A stretch of DNA of 64,000 bases. Origin: Chionis minor. Taxonomy: Eukaryota > Chordata > Aves > Charadriiformes > Chionididae. Shown here in pieces: positions 27,101 through 39,100 of the stretch. The notes beneath the pieces are model-generated. The model saw only the letters and a program-made list of their open reading frames with translations, was not told the DNA's origin and did not search any database. The position numbers and the translations under genes are program-made. Position 1 is the stretch's first letter. Each line of letters begins with the position of its first letter. The stretch spans positions 1 through 64,000 of the forward strand of contig VZSF01006861.1 in assembly GCA_013398295.1 (NCBI GenBank), read 5' to 3'.

Positions 27101-30100
27101 GGCACAAACTGAAACACAGTAGGTTCCCTCTGAACATCAGGAAACACTTTTTCACTGTGAGGGTGACAGAGCACTGGAATACTTAATTGTTATCAATTAA
27201 GATTGAGTAAAAGGTAGCTTATAACATAATCCAGAACTGTTACATGTAAATGGCACTATCTGCTTCAAATCGTACATACACAGAAAGCTTTCCCTCCACC
27301 AAAGAACCACGACACTGCACATCGTTGCACGAACTTCTGCTGGAAGGAACAAGTGAAGGGACTCAGAACACATCTAAGACAGCAAGCTCGTTTTATGTTA
27401 ACCTACCTACCACTTCTCAATTTTAAGCAAGTGTAAATTGCACTGCTCAGTGTTCCTTTCAATGGTCCACATTCATAGTGCACTGCATCCTAAGAGTGTA
27501 ATACTTAGAAATTCAGACAGCTAAACTGATTACTTGTTTCTACTCTCACCTGAAAAATACCTTCTAAAAAGGAAAACAGCCTTGAGAAAAATTCTGTTAA
27601 AAACTCTTACATTACCTAAGGATGCCACCTAGTGACCTTCACAGCATGTGGCATGTAACAACTAGTACAGCTCAGGGCCTACACTTCAAAAAACAAGTGC
27701 TGTATGAAAACAACTGGGAAAATACACAAAGTTTTTGAAGATCCTTTTCACTTTGTTAGCAGGGAACTTTACCTTTCTGTAGGACCCTGAATGCTTCCTA
27801 TAGCATCTGTAGATAGACATTCTTCTTGTCCTCCCTCGCTGTGGCAGTTAGGTGATTTTTTAGAGGAACAGAGTGTTTCCGACTTCATATTTTTTGGATT
27901 TATGTCTAGATTGTCATTCTTGGCCAAATTCCCCACAAACAACAATACTTCCATGTCATCCTTAGATTTGAGGAAAAAAAACCCAATAATATTAGCACAA
28001 AATACATCACCTGTAAAATAAAGCATTACAATTTACAATCAAGACATTAACCTCAGATAAAACTTTGCTTAAAAACTTTCAAGTAGTTTATGGCACCCAT
28101 TAACTGTTCCTTGTTCCTTTAGACAAAGTATTTATCTAATAAAAACAGATACTATAAACAACACGGTCTTTCATGAGCAACCATCAAAGAGTTCAGAAGA
28201 AACCCAGCAACTGAAATACGGCATGCATGTAACTATGATGTATCATGAACATAAGTGAAATTTCAAAGTTTAAGTGAAATATTTAGATTTGTTAACAGAA
28301 GTCTACATATTATCAATATGTCATTAACATAACTTTAGAAGACCTCATATTAGGGTGAAAATATTAAACAAGAACATAATTCTTAGTAGTCCAAAATTAA
28401 TTTATGCATTTAACACAGCCTATTTAGATGTCTTAAAAACAGCTGGTGTGGAACCAACCATCAGAAAGTATAGTCAGAAATATCTGAATAGTCAGAAATA
28501 TCTGAACAGAATTCTCACTTTCGAGGAAAGAGGCTCCCCAGATTCTTCTGCCACAGGGAGATCCTCTCTTTTATCCTCAACTGGAGCAGTAAGCTCTTGT
28601 GACACTGAAGATTCTTTATTGCTATATGCTCTTTCTAGGTTTGGTCCAGTTCTGGGAGATCCATGCATTATGAATTGTTCTGGTTTCAGAGCACCCAGCT
28701 TGCCTTCTTGGGAAGTGGATTGTTCAGCACTAGTGAATTTAAAGCAAACAAAGATGTCACTTTGGTTGGGAAGGGAAAAAAGTAATTCTGCATTCATTAA
28801 GTTTTGAATCCACATTTACCCAAAAGGGTTAGAGACTGATACAGTGTTTTGTTTCAAATCAAGAAAATTATCTTTTCAAAAGTGTATTTCTCATTTTGGG
28901 CATTTATGGTTAACATGTGAGAAGGAATAACAAGATTACTTTGTCAAGGCATTTTTAATATGAAAAACATCGTGTTGCTAACCATACCAACATCAAAGTA
29001 TCTGCAGTCTAATACACGCGTAAGATGTTACTTTAACTAGAGGAGTAGTACAATAGAACAGCACACTGGGATCAATGAAAGACAGATCTCTGACATTTGC
29101 AAAATTTATATCTGATTGCTGTATATGCAAACGCAAACCCAATAAAAGAAAAGCTTGGTCAAACAGCTATGAGCGCATATAGATCAAGCATGTACCAGAT
29201 AAACAAAGACATATAGTTCAGCTCAACTAAAAATGTGCTTTGAAAACATGGGAAGAAGCTGCCTGTAGGCACTGAATATTAAACACTGGGGAAACACAGG
29301 TAACAAGGAGCAAAAAAATTGACATTTGCAAAGGTGTCTCATTTCATACTAGATGAAATCTTTTCAAATGCAATTTTGCTAAACTCTAACCTCACCTGCT
29401 TTGTTCACACAGTATGTTTTCAGAAATGCAGGGCATCTGAGGTGCCTCTTGCTGTTCCTGTTCCTCTTTGTTCAACACATCGGCTTGACACAATTCGGCT
29501 TCATTTTCACCCTTTAATTTGCAATAAAAAAAGCAAGAAGAAAAAGCAGATGAAGTTCTTAAAACAAAGTTTTTAAAATAGAAGCATTTTATATATATAA
29601 AAAACCCAAACTACAGATCTCTGGGCTATTTTCCATATCTGAATGATGAGTAACGTTATATTTATTGAGGCTAATCTCCCTGAGCACATAGTCAATGTAC
29701 AGGCAAGCAGGAACAGAAGTCTCCTTAATCCTGGGCTACCTAGAGTTAGGCTCTTAAATACTATGTGCACCCAAGCATTATGAGTAACACTTTTTTATTT
29801 GGCATTCAATCAACTCTCTATTACATGGAGTGAAGCACTACAGGAACAAAATACCTTAGCAAACAGAAAAACCTATGAAAATTGGACACTGCAGAGCGCA
29901 GCACAGGCACACCAAGCCACTATAAACATAACCTCAGACTCAGAAGGGCTTACTAGTCTTACTTCTGTATTTACCACACTGGTTCCATAAAGAACCCACT
30001 CAAACACATCCCTCCGCACACCACATCTGTGACAGCTTTACTAGTACAGAGGAGCATTAGCCCATCAGCTAGCGTTGTCTCACGATAGTGGAGTAGAGGA

Positions 30101-33100
30101 GCAGAATCACCTCCCTTGACCTGCTGGCCACGCTTCTTTTCATGTAGCCCAGGATGAGGTTAGCTTTCTGGGTTGCAACTGCACATTGTTGGCTCATGTT
30201 GAGCTTCTCATCCATCAGCACCCTCAAGTCCTTCTCCTCAGGGCTGCTCTCAATCCATTCTCCACGGAGCCTGTATATGTGCTTGGGATTGCCCCGACCT
30301 GCATGCAGGACCCTGCACTCGGCCTTGTTGAACTTCTTTGAGGTTTGCATGGGCCCACCTCTCAAGCCTGTCCTGGTCCCTCTGGATGGCATCCCTTCCC
30401 TCCAGCATGTTGACTGCTCCACACAGCTTGGTGTTGTTGGCAAACCTGTTTATGGTGCACTTAATCCCAACACCCAACAGAGCTGTTAAACAGCATGAGT
30501 ACCGACTCCCGAGGAACACCACTCATCACTGCTTGTCACTTGGGACATTGAGCCGTTGACCCACAATTCTCTGAGTGTGACTGTCCAGCCAGTTCCTTAT
30601 CCACCAGGCAATCCATCGGCCAAATCCATGTCTCTCCAATTTGGAGACCAGGATGTCATCCAGGACAGTGTCAAACGCCTCGCACAAGTCCAAGCAGGTG
30701 ACATCTGTTGCTGTCCCCTTATCCACCAATGTTGTAAGCCCACTGTACAAGGTCACCATATTTGTCAGGCATGATTCGCCCTTACTGAAGCCATGTTGGC
30801 TTCCACTGATCATGTCCTTATTTTCCACGTGCCTTGGTGGAGTTTCCAGGAGGATCTGCTCCATAATCTTGCTGAGGATAGAGGTGAGACTGACCGGCCT
30901 TTAGTTCCCTGGGTCACCTTTTTTTACCCTTTTTGAAAATGGGAGTTATGTTCCCCCTTTTCCAGTCAGCAGGAATTTCACTGGACTGTCAGGACTTCTC
31001 AAATACGATGGATAGTGGCTCAGCAACTTCATCCACCAGCTCCCTCAGGACCCATGGACCATCAGGTCCCATGGACTTGTGCACGTTCAGGTTCCTCAGC
31101 TGGTCTCTGATCCGGTCTTCTCCTACACGGGGCAGTACCTCATTTTCCCAGTCCCTGCCTTTACCTTCTGCAACTTGGGTAGCGTGGTTGGAACCTTTAC
31201 CAGTGAAGACTAAGGCAAAAAAGTCATTGAGTATCTCAACCTTCTCCATGTCTTGGGTGACCAGGTCTCCCATTTCCTTCCTGAGTGGGCCCACATCTTC
31301 CCTAGTCTTTCTCCTTTTGTCACTGATGTACCTATAGAACACCTTCTTGTTGCCTTTGACGCCCCTGGCCAAATTTATCTGGGCTTTCCTAACCTGATCC
31401 CTGGCTGTCTGGAAAATTTCTCTGTATTCCTCCCAGGCTACCTGTCCTTGCTTCCACCCTTTGTAGGCTTCCTTTTTCCATTTGAGATTGTCCAGGATTT
31501 CCTTGTTCATCCATGTCAGCCTCCTTACATTTTTGCCTGACTTCCTCTTTGTCGGGATGCAGTGCTTCTGAACTTGGTGGAGGTGGTCCTTGAATATTAT
31601 CCAGCTTTCTTGGGCCCCTCTTCCTTCCAGGACTTTATCCCACTGTATTCCATTAAGCAAAACCTTGAAAAGGCTAAAGTCTGCTCTCCTGAAGTCCAAG
31701 ATAGCAAGCTTACTGTGCACCCTCTTCACTGCCCTAAGGATCTCAAACTCCACCATCTCATGATCACTGCAGCCAATGCTGCCCTTGAGCATACGCTGTC
31801 CACAAACTCCTCCTCCTTGGTGAGAACAAGGTCCAGCATGGCACCCCTCCTCATTGGCTCCTCTATCACTTGGAGAAGGAAGTTATTGTCAACACATTCC
31901 AGGAACTTCCTGCATTGCTTATGGCTTGATGCATTGTCATTTCAACAGATATCAGAGTGGCTGAAGTCCCCCATGAGGATCAGAGCTTGTGAACATTAGA
32001 GTGCTCCTACAGAGGGCCTCATCTACTTGGTCTTGCTTGTCACGTGGCCTGTAGCAGACCCCCGCTGTAACATCGCTGNTACTGTGCACCCTCTTCACTG
32101 CCCTAAGGATCTCAAACTCCACCATCTCATGATCACTGCAGCCAATGCTGCCCTTGAGCATACGCTGTCCACAAACTCCTCCTCCTTGGTGAGAACAAGG
32201 TCCAGCATGGCACCCCTCCTCATTGGCTCCTCTATCACTTGGAGAAGGAAGTTATTGTCAACACATTCCAGGAACTTCCTGCATTGCTTATGGCTTGATG
32301 CATTGTCATTTCAACAGATATCAGAGTGGCTGAAGTCCCCCATGAGGATCAGAGCTTGTGAACATTAGAGTGCTCCTACAGAGGGCCTCATCTACTTGGT
32401 CTTGCTTGTCACGTGGCCTGTAGCAGACCCCCGCTGTAACATCGCTGTCCTGGTTTGAGGCAAAACAGGACCAATTTTGTTCAGTAACTCTGCTTTCTAA
32501 CTAGGCCTCTTTTCACTGCTGAAATTAACAGCATATTGTGCAGAAAACTGCTCTTTCTCAGAGCGATAAGACCCATGTTTATAGCTGATGCCGAGGCACA
32601 GGATGCAGAGAGGCCCTTGCTTATACTTATTGCTATAACAACCGAGGCCAACCAGCTTTGTTATTTGCCCGTTGGAGGGTTGGAAGCGGAGAAGCGTAGA
32701 GGGTTCCCATCTGTGGGGAGGAGCGGACAGGACAGGTGACCCAAAACTGACCAAACAGCGTATTCCATCCCATCTGCCTCATGCCCAGCATAAAAGCTGA
32801 GGGATCAAAGGGTCAGCGGGGCTTCCGCCTTCTTCTCCAGCTTGCTCAGGCTCTTGCTTTCCTTCTTCAATGGCTGGCGTCCGAGGACTTCGTCGGTTTG
32901 TCTGCCTTTGATCCCAACCCGTGTGTTCCTGAATCCAGTTCCCTTCCGTCGCAATTGCAATCCAATCAAAATCAGATCTTCATTTTCCAGAAGACATTAA
33001 TAACAAGAACTGTAGACTTCACTGATTTCATACCCACAATGCCTCAACATACCAGAGTTTGGGAATTTTTTTCATCTAGTACGGTGTCTCAGCTTCAGGG

Positions 33101-36100
33101 AATGCAACTTAAATGTTCTAATTTAACTTCATAAAATAGAACTTGCAACTTGGAATCATACTTTCAAAGGCAAAGTGCTTATTCTTATTAGACTTACGGT
33201 GACAGCATTGGCAGACTCATCTTTTTGCAATACCAACTGCTCTGCTTCAGGCTTTTTCTCCCTCTCATTTTCTGATATCTGCAATTCCTTCTTTCCAACA
33301 GCTCTTCCCAAGTTCGGCTTGTACCTCTGGAATCTGCTTCGCACTAACTGGATGGGTTGAAGAGGTGTTTGTGTACTTTCCTCTTCAGTGGTACTTTTTC
33401 TCTCAATGCTAGGTCAGGCAGGAAAAAAATAAATCCAAAACTTAATAGAAAAGTATGTCATTAATGAACATAGCTTCATTATATTTACGTATGAAAACCA
33501 GCAGAATTTTTAAAAGACACCATGTAAACACGAAGTTCTGCTGAGTTTAAGTTACAAACACAAAATCTTGTTTCAGCAAAAATTTCAAAGCAGTGGTCTC
33601 CTAACTACTTCCACAACAGAATTAACTAACTTGCCGGAGGCATTAACTTACTGTCTGCTTAGTACTATAAAGCCAAAGCAATTTTCATATGGTTTCCCTG
33701 AGAAGCAAACTAGTATTCCTCTGCTTACATGAAATGAATCTAGCATTTCAGATGATGAAGCAGTTGTAAAATGAATGCTTACTAATTTAATACTTGGCAT
33801 AGAAGTAATTGGAATTTTAGTATCACTAGTGTCAAAACTATGAAAACTGACATTTCACTCAGTTTTGCTACATTTTCTTTGCCAGTTAGCAATCCACTGA
33901 TAGAGTGATTTTCTTTTAAAATGCTTTCATCGTTACAGTCAAGAAACAAAAGCAGCTAAGCCCTTACCCTGCATTAGTAGTTGAGGTATCATCTTGGTTC
34001 ATTTCAGGTACACAAAACTTGAATTCACCATCCTCTGATCTTGAGAATGTCTTTGGGGATTTACAACTTGGCCTTTCAGAAACCTCTTGAGAGTCATATG
34101 ACTTCTCCTTTCCTAAGGATTGCAATGGTTGCAGGGCTTCATATTTTCCTGCTTTCTGAAAAAACGTAAACACAAGAACCAGAAAAAGTAATGATGCTAA
34201 ACCGAAAGGAGACATGATGTCCACAAAGTTTGGTACTAATCACTCTCTGAAGTGTTTCCTGCAAAAACATCTCTGTGACTGCTTGCTAATAACTTCCTAG
34301 TCTTTTCAGGACAAATGCATCTTGTGCTTCTTTTAAACTAAATAGTTTGAAATCTAGATTTCTTCTTTGCCATCTTCTTTTAATACTTTTCTTTCTTCGC
34401 TGTCAATCTACAAGGCCACCTCAGGTCAGAAAGATATCTCGACACATAACAGGAGATACAGAATACATGTAATCTTTTCCTCCTCACATACAACCAAGTG
34501 GAAAGTATTGGAATCTTCACGTAGAAAACCTTAGCTTTTGAAAAAATTGTTTCAAAAAAGATTAAATTTGTATTTTTTAAATAATCAGTATTTCATTTCA
34601 CAAACCCCAAAGCTGAAATATCACTAAAGAAAGAAAAAAAAAAAAGTGCCTTACATCTGCATCAGGAAGGATGCTACATTGACTGCCAGGCTGTGTCAAG
34701 CTTTCTTCCTTGTTGGTATCTTTCTGTGACACATCTTTATTATTTACATCCAGCACTTCCTTTCTAGTAGATGTTATTCTTAAATTTGGCTTTGGTCTCT
34801 GGAATCGACTCCTCAGCAGCCGAGCTGATGATACAACAGTTTTTTCCCCTTCCTTCTGGGAACTGGTCTCCCTACAAACACAAACAAAAGAACAATCAAA
34901 GGCATGGGACAACAGTGGCTCTCCACGCCATGCATGACAGACTCGTACGCCGCTCTGTTCAACACAGTAGCCAAGTATAAAAATCCTTAGCTTTCTTAGA
35001 GCAATCACAAAGTTACTCATATTGTGAAAAAAGGTCCAATAAAAGCACATCAAACGTCACCAAAAGTCTGGTGTACTTATAAACAGCAAAAAAAAGTTTA
35101 AAAAAGAGGTAATTTGAGAACAACTGCAATTTCCAGTCACACTTTGAGAGGAATATAAACATTTTACAAATGCCTTTTTTGTTTAATCATGTTTAAAACT
35201 ACTCAGTAGATTTACAACAGTTGTTTGGGGTTTTTTAGAGGACACTTTAATAGGAAACCAAACCCTATACTCAAGGATTTATGTAAGCACATCAGGATGC
35301 ACTGTTAGAACCAACATGGAGAAGATAACCACAGGAACTGAGCATCAGAAGAACATTTATTTGAAAACTGTGCTTACAGTCTAAACATAAAATTAACATT
35401 CAACAGCATATAAATTCCGTGCTTTTGAGCTCTTGGGATTTTGTTTAAGACTAGTATTGTCTTGATTAAATATCTCACTACAGATATAAAACTCGGTTTT
35501 AACGCTAGAGTTGGGATGTAGAACTGTAGATATCTAGAGATATTGATGGTTTTAAACCATCTCCTCATTCCATTTGAAAAATAATCTTACCCTGTATTGA
35601 AATCTGAAACCTGTTTCAAAACATCTGACCATCCTTTTTCACTTTCATAGCTTTCTGCTTCTGAGGACTTTTCTTGGGAACACTGCCTTCTATGTATTGA
35701 GTTCATCTCAGACTCTGTAGAAACATCCCCTTCTAACATCACACTGCATGGCTGAGTGTCTTCTTGAACCATCACATCCTAAAAGGAATAAAAGTTTCAC
35801 TCTATTAAGATGAAAGATTTGCTCAACCTCTCTTTAAGAAAAGCAGGGAAAAAAGTTTTATTTTAGCAACTCTTAGAAAAACACTTAAAAAGATCTCTCC
35901 TGCTTCCTGTGCATTCAACTACTATCAGTAGATACTTTAGAAGTAAAAGTTGACCTTTTTTCTTTGCTCTTCTCTCTTCAGATCTGGTATCACAAATAAG
36001 TGATCACAACAAAGAGAGATATAATCCACCTACCCATGGAAAACAGAACCCAAGTGCAAGCACGAGGAAATTTTCTGACAACACAGTTTATTCTGAAAGA

Positions 36101-39100
36101 ACAAACAAAGCATTCAAAGGCAATGCTTACAAATTATGTGGTATGTACCTAGAACTTTGTTACTAAAGGTCTCTACTCAGGACCCAGCAAAACAGTGTGC
36201 CTAAGCAAATGCTCAATAAACTTACATTTTTGAAGCATGGATCATTGTTTTCATCACGTGTCAGACCTTTTTCTACCTCTCCACCATCAGTTTTCTCCTC
36301 TTCAGGATCTTTTTCATCTGTCAGGTCTTTTTGCCTTGCAACGCTTCTTCCTAGATTTGGTTTAGGTCTCTGCACTCTGCCTCTTTTTAGAGGTGTTGGT
36401 TTCAGCACACTCTGTTTGCTGTCCTCTTGTAAACCAGCTGTTTCATTAGATCTGGAAAAGTACGTAAGATGCGTAAGTACACACCATCTGAAAGTGAAAG
36501 GAGTCTCGGAGAAGTAATTTCTTTTCTTCTGTTTTTTTTTTTTTTTTAAAACAATTGCTAACATAAACTTATCTAAAATGGAGCTATGCATTGCTAAGTA
36601 CATGAAACAATAAATTTAGAAGTTTATCTGATAAAGTACCTGACAAGTTTAAACTTATGTTTGCCCTGTTCTTTTTTTTTTCCCCACTGAAGGAGAATAC
36701 CACACTAGCCAGACCTTTTCCTGACCCCTTCTGGCTCTTCTTGTATTCCTATCTGGCCTAGAGGCAGACAGACCTAATTTAATGAAGAGTTAAAAATCAC
36801 AAACATTCAGAAAAGACATAAATAACTTCACAATCTTACAAACGTAAAAATATCAGATGCACATTACAACTATCTGATGCTTCTATGCCTTTTTACCCTG
36901 AGCAGTAAGTTACATAACATGCTAATGAAGGAAATAACTTCTAAAATATTTTTCTGCCAGATTATCAAACCCAGTTTACCTCCCTCTGTTTCCTTCAACT
37001 GTCCCCCTTTAAAAACAAAAGTTTTGGGTTTTTTTTGTTGCTGTTGTTGCTTTGATTTGGGGTTTTGGGGTTTTTTTTGGGGGGGAAGTGGGGGGGGTGG
37101 CTTTTTTGTTTGGTTTTTGTTCCCCCTCCCCCAACCTCTCTTGGTAAACATATTTTTCTTTTTACACTCCAGTTGACATTTCCCCACTGAGAAGAATTAC
37201 AAGAAACACTTCTTAATTAACGCATGCATTAATTGCCCACATGTTCGATTTTTTTCTCCTAATACCAGGCATCTAAAACTTCACTACACTTTAAGAACTG
37301 TGGGAAAGTAACGCAAGATTGGCAAGGAGGACTGAAGGTGTCAAAAAACACATAAATCACTTCAATCATTGTTTAGCTTGTGTGCTTGACAAGTACAACA
37401 TCTGCACTAAGATCTAACACTGGCCTGTGATGGACTCTGAGGCACCTCATTGCACATGCTTTAGATCCCTGCCCTGCTCTTGGAAAAGATCAAAGCACAG
37501 TGGAAAACTATGCCTGCCTGAATCCCTGATGTACAGGTGAAACAGCAGGTTCAAACTCTCTCTCACTAACAAGGACTATCTCTCTCTAAAACACTCCCTA
37601 GCAAGGACAGAACTCCACTTGCATGTCTCTGCCTGTCTGCCGCTTTGGAGATCCCCCGGTTCATGAGGTATCAAGGTTAAATTTACTCTTTGCATTTCAC
37701 CCATAGTTTTGTGGTTGTTCCTGAATCCTGCCTGTGTTGGCTCACACAAGAACAAATACTTATTCCTATTGTTTAAATACTTAACCACTGGAACTGATGC
37801 ATTTCAGTATTAAAGCCAGTGGAAAAGGCTTGTTTTAGTTTTCAAGGGACTAGCTTTTCAGGGTTCTTTGCATTTACCATGACTGACATCTCATTTAAAA
37901 GTACTGCTTTGAAAACAAAAAATGTTTAATCTATTTGCTTCATGCATTAAGAAAATATTCCTATTCTTCCCTCAACTTCTGTCTCACTGCAGAACTTCCT
38001 TCGGAAACTTCTGTCTTTACCACGCTATGTAATTCTACCAGAAGGGAGAGGGATGGCAAATTGCTGGAGAGCAGCATGTCTTCTTATTTTTCACATACTT
38101 ACTGAGACACTGTCTCCAGGACTTTATCATCTTTCTCTGCAGCTTCTTCACTGGTAGCATCGGACCTGTTACTTTGATCAGTATTCTGAACAGAAATAGA
38201 ACATTAAGACACAAAGTCTCCTACATTTATAAAGTACAGCATTACCTAACAGACCAGGTAACTGTCCGTAACAGGATATAAAATGGATTGCTTATGACAG
38301 GCACAGGCAATTACAGTGTACACGTCATATAGTCCGAAAGGTGCAGTAAAATCTAGATCAAACAACTAAAGCTGTATTCGCTGCATGAAAGACATGGCAG
38401 ATTATTGGCATCTACTGTTTGTGACAAGCTCCCAGCTTAGCTGAGACCTCTAAGCAGTATCACAATGTCACTGCAGGTTAAGCATGCAGCTGCCGCCTGG
38501 TCATACTCAGGGGAAAAAAAGAAAAGGAAAAAAAAAGGAAGAAAAGAAAAAGATAACATTGCTGTTGCATCCAGCTGCTTTTTAGCTACCACATTATCTC
38601 GAGTTACCTTACTCTATTAAATACCTTTTCCACTTCTCTTGTAGGCTGTGGATGGGACATTTTATCATTTCCTGCATCTTTTCCAGGCTCTTCTTTCCTT
38701 CCAGATGCTCTTGTAACATTAGGCTTAAATCTCTGTCGACATCCTCTAACTGTGGTCTTTGCAACTGCAGTTTTCTCATGTTCTCTGCACAAAGTATGCA
38801 CGACAGTGACATTTACTGCATAATATTGAAGCCTATGTAACATTCAATGACTTGAACAGCTTTCTTTACTGGAATTGGGTTGTCTTTGGAAGGATTTGCA
38901 CAAACTTCTGCAAATTTCTCCACATGAGAACCAAACTTTGCTTAGCCTTACAGAGTGCGGAAACTCAATTTATCTACCTATTAAAAAGACGCGAAGTTAT
39001 CACACAGGGGAGGAACCTAAGTAGACTGCATACCATACCTGCTTCTGCAAGTGTCAGAAGCAGAGCCATTAGCTGGCAATTGAGGGTGGGAAGATGGCAA

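Noticed and set aside
30989..31792. A 267-codon open frame on the minus strand that looks like a protein gene
   Set aside because: It is the endonuclease-to-reverse-transcriptase part of a CR1 LINE; the element has no 3' end and its catalytic motif is mutated further on.
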